NCBI GenBank assembly: GCA_035236585.1
Contig: CP141139.1
Coordinates: 32,993,217-33,057,216, forward strand
Direction: 5' to 3'
From: Warburgia ugandensis
Lineage: Eukaryota; Streptophyta; Magnoliopsida; Canellales; Canellaceae
Length of the DNA stretch: 64,000 nt
The position numbers and the translations under genes were made by a program. Below, piece by piece: positions 23,930 through 36,530 of this stretch. Positions within the stretch are counted from its first letter, which is position 1. Every line of letters starts with the position of its first letter. The notes beneath the pieces are model-generated. The model did no database searches. It was given only the letters and a program-made list of their open reading frames with translations, and was not told the DNA's origin.

Positions 23930-24147
23930 CATTCCCTTATTTGCTCTAGCTAGGGATGCTATTTTAGCTTTCATATTATCTTTTTCACTCATGGTATATG
24001 TTCCTCACTAGCAGAAGGTGGACTTGGGGTTTGTTTAGATAATATACTTTTTCTGAATTAGCTTAAGTTTGTGCGCTCTCTACTAGCCATTCTAAATACT
24101 CTTATGCCTCTTGAGGTTTTTTATTTAAAAAGTAGCCATTGCACATC

Positions 24148-25861
24148 TATTCATTAACCACAAGTACACGAGCTATTGCAGTATAGCTCATGCAAGTATG
24201 GGTTGAGCCCACAATGACAAGCTTTAAGAATTTAGAGTTTTAATAAAATTTAATTATTCAAAAGTTGAAATAAAATGACAGAAATTGACCAAATGTGTAA
24301 TTAGACTTCAGATATGATTAATCAATGAATTAAAAGATCTTTAATCCAAAAATACATAATTTTAACTAAAGAAACAAGAAAAATTCACTTCCCTGGACTG
24401 CTTATCATCAATATCTTCAAATATGGTATTTTAGGAGTTTATTAGCCTTCATCAACATCTTCATCATGTCTTTGATTAAAGATTGACAGTTGGATTTGTC
24501 AAATTCCTCAAAATTGTAAAGATCTAGAGTAAATGGTATTTTTGGAATTTGGACAGTTTAGATCAAGTTTTGGAGTTCAGATTGAATATCAAAGACATTA
24601 ATTAAGCTCAGGGATGTCCTAAGAATGATATTTGAAAGTTAATTGAAAATCTGATCTAAAACAGAGGAGATATTGAGAAATCTTGTTTGCTAAGGCTAAC
24701 CCGTTGATTGGGTTAAGCCTTAATCAATCTAGTTTGGATTGGGCAATTCCTAGGTAACAGAATGAAGATAAAATAGAACAAGAATAGCACAGGGACATAG
24801 ATGTAATTAAAAAGAGGACAGATGTAATTAAAGAAAATTCGTAAAGGGCAGAAATGGAATTTAAAGGAAAAAATTTCAAAAATAGAAAGCCGACAGAGGA
24901 GGAGATAGAAGCCAGAGGAGACTTCGGGAGATAATGGGAGGCTATGACTGGGCCATCCGGTCAGGCTGGAGTGAAGATGCAAGGAGCAGGGTCGATTGGA
25001 GGGTTAGAAGCACAGAAGCCTGGGTGGTGGAATAATTGCAGGAATGCAGGGGATTGGGAAACATCGTGGCTACATGGAACAGACCACCGATGATTGGTCA
25101 GAGCATTGCACGATCTGGGTGGTGCTAGTTGTAGGGATAGACAAAGGCAATCTGGGCCATGTTCTGGCACGGTGGCTGACTGGATATCTAGGTGTGAAAA
25201 AGGAAGAGAGAAAACGACGCCTCGTGTGCTGGTGAGAGGGGCCAACCATTTGGAGTGACATAGGTGATGCCTAGACACCTGGTTAATTAGAGGACGATAA
25301 TTAGATGGGTTGACTGTGATGGAGATCTAGTGGATCTGTTGTCTAGTACGGTGATGTCAGGGCATTGAAAGAAAGAGAAAAATATAGAGGGAGATAAGGA
25401 AAGAGAGGTAGGGGAATGGGAGGTGGAAGGTGCAAGCTTGGGCAGAAATGGTGTGAACATGAGAGGGAGAGGGAATAGAGTGGGGAGAGATGGGATAGTG
25501 CTATCAGGACTGGGGAACCAAGGACCGAACAGAGGAATGAATAGAAGAGAATAAAGAGAGAAGGGAAAAAAAATAAACCGTGCTGGGTGATGAATAGAGA
25601 TGGCTGGGAAAATGTGAGAAAGAAAAGAGACTGGAGAGGAGAGGCATGGAGAAAAATAGAAATGAGAGAGCAGGGTGATGTGAAGAGGGAAGACAAGAGG
25701 AAAGAAGAGGAGACTAAAGAGAGGAAGTCGATCGATTTTTGTTTACTTGCTGGAAACCGAAACCAAGATGGATGAAGGAGGAGGGGAGAGTGAGTGAGCA
25801 AAAGAGGAAGAGTGAGAGGGCTAAGGGAGAAGAGGGGGATTAGTGAGACGGGTTGGGGCAG

Positions 25862-25958
<97 letters not shown>

Positions 25959-26439
25959 AAAGGAAAGGAAAGGGGGTGGTAGAGGAGTCCTGCTGTTGCC
26001 TCTTTTCTCTTATAAGTTTCTTTTCCTTCGAATTTGGTTCCCCCTTTACTTTGGAAACTTCCTCACTCTCCTTTCTTTTGTTGCATCTTTCCATTTTCCA
26101 TCCTAGCATGCTTTCCTTTATAGTTTAATTCCCAATTAGGAAACTATCCTAGCTTTTTTTATTGCCCTTTAAGATAATCTGCTCCATTGTCAATCCGAGC
26201 CATCCATGCCTCTTTTGGTTAATCTACAAAATAAAAGAGCAAATTATAGTCATCTAAATCGTACATTAAGTATCTAATAAGCTATGATAATCATTTGATC
26301 CTTGATTTTGAAAAATTAATAATTTGATGATCAATTACAGCTATATTCAAAATCAGGCTAAAAATTACAAATTTGATCGGTTAGATGATATAATTGAATG
26401 CTAAATTAAGGGTATTTGGCCAAAATTAAACTCTTAACA
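24148..26439 (-). mobile_element. Solo LTR nested inside gag, 2292 bp, ACATC target duplication
   Basis: ACATC occurs at 24143-24147 and 26440-26444. The plus-strand edges are TATTCATTAACC and ACTCTTAACA. It matches the solo LTR at 15531-18019 in reverse orientation (shared ends around AAATTAAGGGTATTT and the AAGTATGGGT..GA edge). The purine-rich core lies on the plus strand at about 25340-25980 and includes a GA microsatellite. Confidence 0.85.
25866..25955. repeat. (GA)n microsatellite, ~90 bp
   Basis: Uninterrupted GA tract inside the purine-rich core of the solo LTR. Confidence 0.97.
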
Positions 26440-27060
26440 ACATCATTTCAGCAAATAGGCACATATCATAATTAAGTCCTTCATAAAAGAAGCTAATGAT
26501 ATGTCAATGTTCGTACCCATGATGTGGACAAGTTAACAATAAATCCTTGAATCTTTTCTCGTATTCATAGAAAGTTTCTTTATCCTTCTGGGTAAAATTT
26601 ATTATATTCCACTAGAGACTATTTGTCTTATTTATAGGAAATAACTTTTTCAAGAACTTCCTAGTTATTTCTTTCCATGTTCATATGGAACTACTGGTAG
26701 TGAATGAAACCACATCTTTGATTTTTTCCTTCAAATAAAAAGGAAAAAGGTTTGAGTCTTATCATATCTTATCCAATGTTTTGTGTATGTTGGGTCATGC
26801 ATACTTTATCAAATTATTTTAAGTGTAGTTAAAGACTCATTATCCAACTGATAAAATTTAAAAAGTAATTGTACTACTCCCATCTTTAATTCAATTATAC
26901 GAGTATTTTTAGGTAAACTTATACATGAAGGTGTACTCGTATGATTAGACAGTAAATAGTATCTTAATATTTTCCCATGATAATTTTGGTTATGCCAATT
27001 AACCTCATGTGCTTTATATTGGTCACATTCCATGTTATATTTCCTTCTCTTGTATCCAAG

Positions 27061-28363
27061 TAGTGGAGGATGACTCCTCCATGGATGAATTTTTTTATTA
27101 AAGAGAAGTAGAGAATCTTCATCATCAAAGAGAGGATTATTTGTCCATAAGGAAACATCATGGTTATCTAGGATGAGAGGTGGTTCATCATCATTAAAGA
27201 GGCGATTGTTCCTCCATGGGAAATGTCATCTTTATTAACACTGGCCCATTTGATCAATGTAGATTATTCATTGAATGCAACTGACCATGTTGTTATTTCT
27301 TTTATATATATATATATATATATAAGTTTATTAGCAGAAAATTTAACTAAATGATGCAATCTAATATTTAGAATGATGCACAAACAAAGGACACAATCAA
27401 ACAATCATTTAGGCTAACAAGCTAAAATATTTTGATTTTCTTGAATTTGTGTGGGGGAGAAGATTTTAAATTATCTTCATCTAACACTCCTCTTTTAGAC
27501 TTACCCCATTGATTACCCATTAGAGCCTAACCTAACCTAACCTAACTGATAGCTTCACACCCTTCTCAGTTAGCCATAGATAGTTTGAGTCATCGAATGT
27601 GTAGGCAATGGGTCTTCCTCCTTCTAAGAGGGTCCTACAATATAAGGACCTCTAACTCTTTCTAATAAATTTAATTAATTTGGAAGGTTAAGTTACACAT
27701 TTGTGATAATTATCCTAGGTGGGCCAAGTGGTAGTGATGAAATTCACTCTTGATTTTGTTTGGTTGGATGCCCTTAGTGATTAATTTCCACATACCATGG
27801 TAGTTCAATTAGCATGTAAATCACCTTAAAGTGATAAACATGCCCTAAAAAGCAATAAACTAATGCAAGCTCTAAAATGCAATAAATTAAAATTATGTTA
27901 TAATGTAATTACACTACCAAACAATAATGTAAAATTATTTTAATTATGTAAACCCTAGTTTAGTAATTATATGGAGTTAGGACTGCTCATAGTTGGGTCT
28001 TGGATGAAGTCTTCTTGTACAAGGGTGGGACCATTAACATTCCACCTTCACTTCCAAGTTATGATGGTACGCCTTTGACCTGTATTATTACAACCATTTT
28101 AAATAAATTATGATTAAAAGAAAATGCAATTTGTCCTCACTACAATTCACTCAAAATAAAAATCAAGATACCCTAATTGAGATCTTCCTTTAATTTCTTC
28201 TCCACTTTTCTAAAAAATAAAAAAATAGCAATAAGTATTAAATTTCAGGAAATGGAGTGATTATGCACTAATTTTTTTTTAAAATGAATATAAAATGCTA
28301 GATAAATGAATGTAATTCCTACAATTTTTTATTTTTTTATTTTATGAAAACTCTATCATGGGT
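27061..28363 (-). other. 5' leader of the Tat-like element
   Basis: The interval lies between the primer site and gag. It has no coding match and a short TA tract near 27301-27324. Four CCTAA pentamers (27526-27545) and a long A/T-rich section fill much of it. Confidence 0.5.
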
Positions 28364-28383
28364 CCCTGGCAACGGCGTTAAAA
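28364..28383 (-). other. Primer binding site, tRNA-Asp type
   Basis: On the minus strand this reads TTTTAACGCCGTTGCCAGGG. It matches most of the complement of the 3' end of plant tRNA-Asp(GTC), the primer used by Tat and Athila gypsy elements (usual form TGGCGCCGTTGCCGGGG). It directly abuts the right LTR and fixes the element's orientation. Confidence 0.75.
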
Positions 28384-28385
28384 CT

Positions 28386-30294
28386 TGTTGTTGTTAATGC
28401 AAGTATGGGTTAATCCCATAGGAACTTGACTTAAAAAGTATGAGTTTAAATAAAATTTAAAATACTAAATTAATAAAAATTTAAAAATTAAATAACAATG
28501 CACTAAAAAACTCAAATTTTTTTGTTGAACTAAAAAATACATAATTCTAAAATTAAAAGACAATGAATTACATAAAATAAAACTAAATTTTCACTTCCCT
28601 AGCTCAATCACTATGTCACGTAGTGAAAATTTTCACATCTACATCCATGTAAACCAACTCACGCCAATCAATTACTAAGATCATTGATCATTGACTCAAT
28701 GATCAAATTAAGCAAAAATTTCAAAAATATGATGATTTGGATCAATGCATGGAACTGAGATTTAGATGGCTGATATTGATTGTATGAATTGCAAATGTAA
28801 GATTAGAGATATTGGATCAACTAGGAATTAAATTTAGATGAAAATCTAAAGGTACATTTGAAATTAGAAAAGAAGTGAAGAAGGAATTAAATTTGTTTTG
28901 TTGAAGCTATATCATTGATTCAGTTCAGTTTAAACCAAACAGGAATTTAATTCTACATAGTTCATGGACTCAGTCAGAAAAGGAAAAAATAGATAAAAAG
29001 ACAAAACATGAATGTAGAAGGAATTAAAATAGAGAGTCTAAGGGTAAAAATGAAAGTTTTCCTAAAACTTCCCTCTTTTTACCTGTAAGGAAGAAGAAAC
29101 AGCTCCAGTATCTGTTTGAAAGGCTGAAATGTAGGGGAGAAAAGGAGATTGAGTTGAAACTCAAATTAGGTTATCCATGAAACAAATGAATTACAAAAAG
29201 ATGAGAAAAAGTTAAAAATTGGTGAGAAATCAAAGCAAAATCAGTAAAGAACAAGGGAAAAGTAGGGTGAAGAATAGGGTAAATGACTATTAACAGAGGA
29301 AAACTACGATGGAGGAAAGCAGGGACTGGTACCTCTAAAAATCAAGAGAAAATATGATGAATTAGAGAGGAAAAAGAAGAATGAATCACAAGTGAAATAG
29401 TGAACTCAATGACTAGTGAATAGAAAAAAAAAGAAAAAAAAAATGATGATGAAGAGGAGAGGAAACTGATGATTGAAGAACAAGCGTGAAATGACAATTG
29501 GTAATAGAGGAGAAAAGAACTAAACCTAAGGGAAAATTTGTGGCTAAAAATGAAAGAAAATGCAGTGGAAGAGAGAAAGAAAAACGGTGAACAACAAGGA
29601 ATGAGATGACTGTGGAAATGAACGAAACTGAGCGAGAAGCTTGAAGGGAGGGGTGATTGGATTTGTTCCTCTTCTCCTTTTGTTTTTCCTCTTCCTTTCG
29701 GATCTCCTCTTCTACTATGGTTCATGCTTCTTCTTTGTTTCTCCCCTCTTTCCCTAGTCAATCAGCTTCAGATCCTTCTCTTCCCTCTAGGAATGATCTC
29801 CCGCTTCTCCTCTTTCTTCTTTATAAAGCTTTTGTATGAATCCCCCAACTTTCCACTATAACATGTCTCTTTCTAAGGTTTTGTTTCCAATTAGGAAACA
29901 CTTTTTTATTCCTTTTCAAAATTATTTCCTACATAGGAAACTATTTTCTAAATTTCTCCAACCACTTTAAAGACATTTTCCTCCTAGGTCTCATCTTTCA
30001 TTGTGGGGACCATGTATACCTTTGATGATCTAGTCCCAATCAACTTGATTTGAGTCAATCAAGTCCATTTAGGTTGATCTGTAGTACATAAAATTCAATT
30101 AAAATAATCTTAACCATGATTTAATCATCTGATTAACTCTGATGATCATCTAGCTATTAAAATTTTCCAAATAATGGTTAGATAATCAATTGGACTATAG
30201 TTAACATTTAATCTAATAATGCAAAATTAAGTGATTAGATGATCTATTTAGACACTAATTTGAGGGTTTTTTTAAAACTAAAATTGAACACCCA
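28386..30294 (-). repeat. 5' LTR of the Tat-like element
   Basis: The plus-strand left edge is TGTTGTTGTTAATGC and the right edge GAACACCCA. It is closely similar to 19946-21925 throughout but lacks about 30 bases near its left edge, where the other copies carry the CACAAGTGCA..CTATTG segment. A purine-rich core covers about 29090-29620. Confidence 0.75.
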
Positions 30295-32819
30295 CATGCA
30301 CACTACCTCTGAACATATAGGCTATTGTGGTCTGATCTTCAAGAAGATGACTTATATGTCTTAGCATACCCAATCAGTGCAAGGTATAGTATGCATGTAC
30401 GGATCAGTAAACAGATAGTGGCATGCCCCAGTGATCCATGTTCCTCTAATAATTATGCTTCTTGGGCAGGTATCTCATCTCAGAGAAGAGGGGACAATCT
30501 ACACCTTCTAGCATAGTGACCGCAGGCAAATATGCCTATCAATTAGTCAAAAATACATCCGCCAATAAACTTAGGTACATCGCCACCAAAAGTTATTAAA
30601 TTATATTAACCTTGAGGCCTTCCAGTGCCACAGCACTAGCCCTCATTAGTTATTCTCTATCATAATACATAAAGCTTTCAATCATGCCTTCATACAATAA
30701 ATTGCATGTGATTTGAAATCATATCTATTTTCAATACTTGATTCCATTTCAAAAGCACATATAATATTCAAAGCACGTTTCAATAGATTTGATTTTCAAG
30801 AATCAACATTAAATAAGATATTGAGCTTTTCAAACATTTAAAACAAATTGCATTTCCAATACTTCATTTTTATCATGAAAAAAGGATAAAAGTACATTAT
30901 AACAAAACTATCCAACATAGCACTTAATTCCACCTACGTCATAACACGCAATCTAAATAGCTGAGCTAAACCATATCCAATTTGAGCAACCATCTTAAAT
31001 GTACAAAAAATGTATTGCTAAATCTTATCATGAATTCATAGTTTGGATCATCTAGATTCATCCACAAATTAAGATTGGTTGTTGATTCTTCATTCATTAC
31101 AAATCAACTTGGATTAACTTGATCGCAACCATTTAGATTGTTAATCATCATTGCTTCAAATATGGATTGTTGATCAGACCCTCAATAGTTGTTAGAATTA
31201 TAGATCAATATGGTTGATTGTTTATCAACAATCTAGACCATGAGCCAATTTATGTTTAATCCATCAAGTGGTTACATTTTAGTTTTTTTTATACATAGCA
31301 CAATACAGTTTGTATTAACTTCCCTAATCACAATCTTATGATCAAATCTTATCCCATTTGGTAAAATAGTACTATAATCTTCCAATATAGGTGTCTAATT
31401 AAAATATGATGGTTAGCTCTCATGTAATTCATGTGAACAATGTTATACAATTCAAATTTACATATCTGACCACGTTCCAATGGTCAAATATCATTCTAGA
31501 GAGTTAGATCTCTAGATCAATGTCCTTGGTTACTAATCATTACATTTATCTACGTCTCAAGTGTTGAATTTGAGTTTGCTATAGTAGAGCTAAGTTTTGT
31601 AGTCCTTGGTGAGTTTAGTATTGTTCATGTGTAGATTGGCAGTTAAGATCGTTTGCTCCATCGATCTACCTCTGTTAATAATTGAATAACACATTTTGCA
31701 TTTAGATCTAAATAATTTTGATTAAAATGTTATAAATCCAAAATCTAACTAAGAAAAATTCATAGATGGATAATAAAAACTAATTGAGGAAGATCACGTA
31801 CCTAGTTACATGATTTTGCTCTATAATTTATTGCCAATTACAAAGATTTTTGACAAATTTTTATCGAATGGTGACAATCACCTTGGGTACTAGTTTTTCT
31901 TTGATCTTCAATAAATCAAAAGGGTATTACTCTGAACTCCTTCTGAAAGACATTTAAAGGTTCATATCACTCATCTTATTTATCATTTTCTCCAACAAAT
32001 TCAAACTCTAGATGCATCACCATGTCTTTGATTTATTTGGGTAGAAGTGGTCGAATCAAGGGAGAAGCTCAGGGCTTCTATGTTTCTTGTTGTGGTAATG
32101 AATATGATTAGCTCAGATCATCGATCTGAGATGCTGTTTTCTCTAATGAATTCAATCTTAATAGAAAGAAAATTTTGCTCCTGCTCCATCAAGGTCCCTA
32201 GGGCATTCCTCTAGCATTTTCAGGTAAGCCTCTTATTTCCCTTGTCTCCCTTTCTCTCCTCCCTCCTCTTCTTCTTCTTCTTTCTCCTTCCTATTTTTTT
32301 TCTCTTTCTTGCCTTGGGTATAGTCGACTGATTTAGTTGATTAAATTAAAGGGGGGTGCCAATATCATGATCAACCCCTCCTTTAAAATTTTTAATCATT
32401 TCTTTATTTTTTCATATTATATTATATATATTTATATATTATTATTGTTATTAAACATAATCATTCTGCTTTGAAATCTGGCATGATGATGGTCAATGAC
32501 ATCATCATGCATAACAATTATATTGTCTGATTTGTCCATTGTAAATTTCTATAAGTCGGGCCCACCAATGAATTTACAAAAATACCCTTTGTTAAAAAAA
32601 TTTGAACTTTTTTATTCGAACTCCAATTTTAGTGTTCTAAGTGTTGTTGGAAAGCTTTTTTCATGCACAAGTCAAATATTGAAGTTTCAAAAGTGAACTA
32701 ATTATCCTTCAAAAAGTCAATTTCATGTAACTCAAAGCACAAAAATTTAAATTTGCATTTTCATAAAAAAATAACTCAAAAATTATATAAAACAAAATTT
32801 AGACATTGGGGTTATTACA

Positions 32820-32897
32820 TATGTAATTTTTAATTCATATGGGGCCCATTATTCACATTTTATTTGTCTCAATCAATACTTCCCATTTTCTCCTTAT

Positions 32898-32972
<75 letters not shown>

Positions 32973-33736
32973 GGGAGGATTATGCACAATAGGGATAGAA
33001 ATTTGCTATTAAAAAGTAAAAAATTTACTACTTTTCATCATTCTCAAAATACCCTTCTATTAACATAATTTTACCCTTATTTTAAGTTTCAATGTAAATA
33101 TATTTCTTAATTTGGTTTCTAGTTAGTCATACACGAGTAGTTTCCCTTAGTATACTATAGATAATTACCTTCTCTCTCCTCTCTCTTTCTCTTTCTCTTA
33201 TGTCTTGGGAGAATGTGCCATAGTTACCAAGAGTTGTGGCCAGTTTTTCATATTTGTTTTGAAACTTCTGCCCCCAAATGGTTATGAAACTCTTCTTTTG
33301 TAATGGAGATGAGTTTAAATAAGTTTTAAATGGATATAAAAAACTGATGAAAACATATACTATAAAATTGGAAATCAAGTACTACATATAGAAAATTGTC
33401 CATAGAGTAATGAGGTTGTCCCATTAATTTCGAATTGTATTAGATGTTGATTCAGTTAAAAGGCCATGAATACCATGACAGAGAAATTTCAGTCTTTATT
33501 AAAAATTTGAAAAATGATATTCTCGCCCATTAATGTAATTCTAACCCTTCAATATTCTTTTTGGGATTCAAGGTTGTGATGTGTTGAATTTTACATTGTA
33601 AAACTAAAAAGAAAATCTTTAATGCCCTAAAAACCACTAAAGGAGCAAGAATATAGTATACTATAGTGGGACTAAATTGTCAAAATATAATATACTTTGA
33701 AGAATTAATTAATTTATCCTTATCCTTTCTAACATA
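32820..33736. other. Spacer with GA microsatellite
   Basis: A 69-bp GA tract occupies 32901-32969. The rest is AT-rich without recognised genes; about 32998-33118 resembles 18598-18725. Confidence 0.5.
32901..32969. repeat. (GA)n microsatellite, ~69 bp
   Basis: Uninterrupted GA tract. Confidence 0.97.
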
Positions 33737-34382
33737 TACTCATATCATTATTTTACTTTATGAAGCAGTGGAAAAGATGCTTGCTGAAGGAATCGAGGGT
33801 GTGCTACATGCATTATAGATCACACTAAATTTTCTTTTGAAAAGAAAAGGCAAATTTTAGATGGTGCTCTTATATCTAACAAAGTAATTCTTGCAAGTCG
33901 ATTGGGCTTTCCGTTATTGCAGATGGGAAAGTTGGTTTCTAGAGAAAGATTTCTTTCTTGGATCATGAGTCTATTGAGAACTCATGGATTTCTATTCTTA
34001 TTGATACCTCCCCTAATTCAGCATTGCTCGGATTGAAACAAGGTGATCCTCTTGTCCCTTCTCTTTCACAATTATAGGAGAATGCCCCAATAAGATGCTA
34101 TCTAAGGCTTCTTCTCTTGGATAGTTGGAAGGAATTAAGGTTGGAAATCCTCAAATTTATATATAATATTTGCAATTTGTTGATAATTTTATTTTTCTTG
34201 CAAAAAAGGAGATCTCCAAAGCCTTAAATTTTGAAGTTACTATTTGAGCCTTTGATTTAGGATTTGGCATCAAGTCAACTTAGTAGTATCTAAAGTCATT
34301 GGTCACAATGTGCCCAGTGAAGAGTTACAATATTTTATTGCTACTCTTGGATGAGTTTACGTTGTAAATATTTGAGCTTAAC

Positions 34383-36221
34383 TGTCACGACCCTGGTTTT
34401 TATATGATGCAATTTTGATAAAAAGGCGAGATCTCTTGTTTTATAAATATGAAATGCATGAAAATCTTTCTCATTTGGAAAACAACCTTTCATAAAAATC
34501 CCGAGTGTGAAAACACATTCTCCAATAATTTAGCCATGGCAAAGTTTTAAATCAATATTGTTCCCAAGAAAGTGTTAGTCACAGCCCCAGCTATTAGAGA
34601 GTAATTACAATCAAGTAACATTGAAAGATAAGATAGGGGTTTACTTACATGTACTTAGCCTGTGTCTCCTAGTAGAAACGTCCCTTGCCCTTAAGTATTT
34701 ATTTTGTATCTGAAAAATGTTGAGGATTGGGTGAGTATATAATATACTCAGTAGGAGCCTATCACTACTACTTTTATAAATGCATGAGATGTTTCAAAAT
34801 GATATGCTCATTCAAAACATGCGTATGTTTGAATACTCGAGTTCAATATCAGTATAAGAATCAAACTGAAATACTCATGACTTAAAAGCTCACATAATCC
34901 AAAATCGAAAGTATTATATACGTATATATCATAACATCATGATATGCATAAGATGCTTCATGGAGTTCAACTCATGGATCTCTAGTATGGTATGGTCGAC
35001 CAACCTTACATCATGTCATATGCAATGCACATAAATCCATGAAACCATAGGGTCCCACTATGCCCACGACCTCATCGCCGTGTGGTCCCCGGGTACCTAG
35101 GGACATAGGATGATCATATACCTCCACGGGGCATATGACACTTCGACCCAGTGGCGTGACACCAGTGGTAGCCCCCTGTACCACATGCAGTTGAAGTAGG
35201 GACATGCCCTTTTTGGGCGTGGCACCCATCCACCTAATAGTGGTAGAGGCCGGGTGGCCAACCCAGACCCCTCGGCATAGCACCCATGGGCTTACTTGCC
35301 CAAATCACATAAGATAAGTCAAAACCTTTTGTTAAAACTTGTCCTCTTTTGAGTCCCTCACAACTGCCTGGCCCTCGGCACTCCAGCATCTTTTGACAAC
35401 CCTCAAGGACATGCAATCTTTGCAAGTACTTAAATTATGCAATGCATGCACTTGTTTGTAACACATATATGTGCATAATGTATATGCAGTCATTTCAAAA
35501 CATGGCTATGTACAAAACATTTGACATACATGCTGAATTAATTTATGCAAATCACATGCAAATCAAGTCATATATCTAAAACATATGTTCTCAAATAACA
35601 ATAGTTCTTTTAAAAGAATCTAATAGTGATAGAGCACCTACCTGACTAGGTCGCATTAACCCCTTTGTCCTCATACGCTCCTGAACATGGTTTGGGGACT
35701 CAAGGTTAGTTTAACCTATCTTTGATGGGTTTAGAGTAGTTGGGTCTTATTACTTAGGCATTAGGGGTCCATCCCTATGCCTATGGGTGTCCTAAGGTCA
35801 TACTTGGGCCTTGGTATCCTCAGTTTTCCAAAGTTCTAGTGGCCACACACCACCATTCAAAATGGCGGTGGTTTCTCCTTGAAACACTGCCGTTCTAGAA
35901 GCCTCTAGGAGCTTGAAGACGACGGGGTGCCTGTATCAAAACGGGCACCTGTGTTTTTCAAGTTAAGTCGTTTTGTGAAATTTACAGTTTTGCCCCTGAA
36001 CTTCAAAGGGCCATAACTTGCTCATTTTAACTCCGTTTTGGGTGATTTTGGTCTCATTGGATTCCTTTTTCCGAGACGCATCTAATGGAACCACTTTTAT
36101 TACCAAATTCCTGGGTTTAGTCAAGGTGACTAGTGAAATGACCAAAATGCCCTTTTCTTTAAAACTGAACTTTTCATTGCTAAACTTGGAATTTCAATAG
36201 TACAAAATTGGAGTCATTACA
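34383..36221 (+). mobile_element. Solo LTR, TGTNAC..CCC family, 1839 bp, perfect TTAAC target duplication
   Basis: TTAAC lies at 34378-34382 and 36222-36226. The LTR starts TGTCACGACCCTGG and ends GAGTCATTACA. It interrupts L1 coding that resumes on the far side. Its GC-rich middle (about 35040-35290, with GTGGTAGAGGCCGGGTGGCC) matches 63945-63985 in the last copy. There is no interior, so it is a solo LTR; minus-strand open frames of 60-90 codons inside are not genes. Confidence 0.9.
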
Positions 36222-36340
36222 TTAACACTGGTTATTGGACCATCTTTTGGTCAAAGGTTGTTAAAAGGTTTCAAAGGAGGTTGTCATGTTGGAAAAGTAA
36301 ATGTTTTTCTTTAGAAGGGAGAGTTACTTTAATCAAATGA

Positions 36341-36530
36341 ATGGCAGCCTTGGCGCAATGGTAAAAGTTGTCATCATGTGACCTTGAGGTCACGTGTTCA
36401 AGGTGTGGAATCAACCTCTTGCAAAAATGCAAGGTAAGGCTGCCTACTTTATGCCATTGTGGCCCGCCCCTTCCCCAGACACTGCATAGGCGAGAGCTTT
36501 ATGCACCGGGGCTGCCTCCTTTTTATTTAG
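36341..36530 (+). mobile_element. Au-type SINE with target duplications
   Basis: The sequence starts GGCAGCCTTGGCGCAATGG (A-box type), has GAGGTCACGTGTTCAAGG (B-box type) and CTCTTGCAAAAATGCAAGG, then CCCTTCCCCAGAC..ATGCACCGGGGCTGCC and a T-rich end. This is the order I know for the plant Au SINE, a tRNA-derived short element mobilised by LINE machinery. Seventeen-base flanks at 36324-36340 and 36531-36547 differ at only two or three sites. It sits inside L1 coding. Confidence 0.88.

Larger units (their letters stand above)
23930..27060 (-). pseudogene. Tat/Athila-like gag, split by a nested solo LTR
   Basis: Minus-strand frames from about 27040 to 26440 give a retrotransposon gag domain: RLKPF..FEGK, then KKLFPINKTNSL, FTQKDKETFYEYEKRFKDL, CPHHGYEH and SFFYEGLNYDMC, ending at an EMM-like residue run. 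After the solo LTR (24148-26439), coding similarity resumes at once at 24142 with MCNGYFLNKKPQEA and EYLEWLVESAQT, the next expected block. Removing the insert and one copy of its ACATC duplication restores continuity. Frameshifts and stops are present, so it is dead. Confidence 0.75.
19946..30294 (-). mobile_element. Gag-only Tat/Athila-like gypsy element with ~1.9-2.0-kb LTRs
   Basis: The LTRs at 19946-21925 and 28386-30294 are closely related and in the same orientation. A tRNA-Asp-type primer site lies directly beside the right LTR (28364-28383), so the element reads on the minus strand with its 5' LTR on the right. The interior holds a recognisable gag split by a solo LTR. No protease, reverse transcriptase, RNase H or integrase was seen in about 4 kb of interior, so it would have depended on another element for movement. 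Target duplication is unclear; host sequence rejoins as CAGCAT/CATGCAC. Confidence 0.7.

Noticed and set aside
35011..35425. Minus-strand open frames of 90 and 63 codons in a GC-rich patch
   Set aside because: They fall wholly inside the solo LTR with TTAAC duplications and match the non-coding LTR sequence at 63700-64000.
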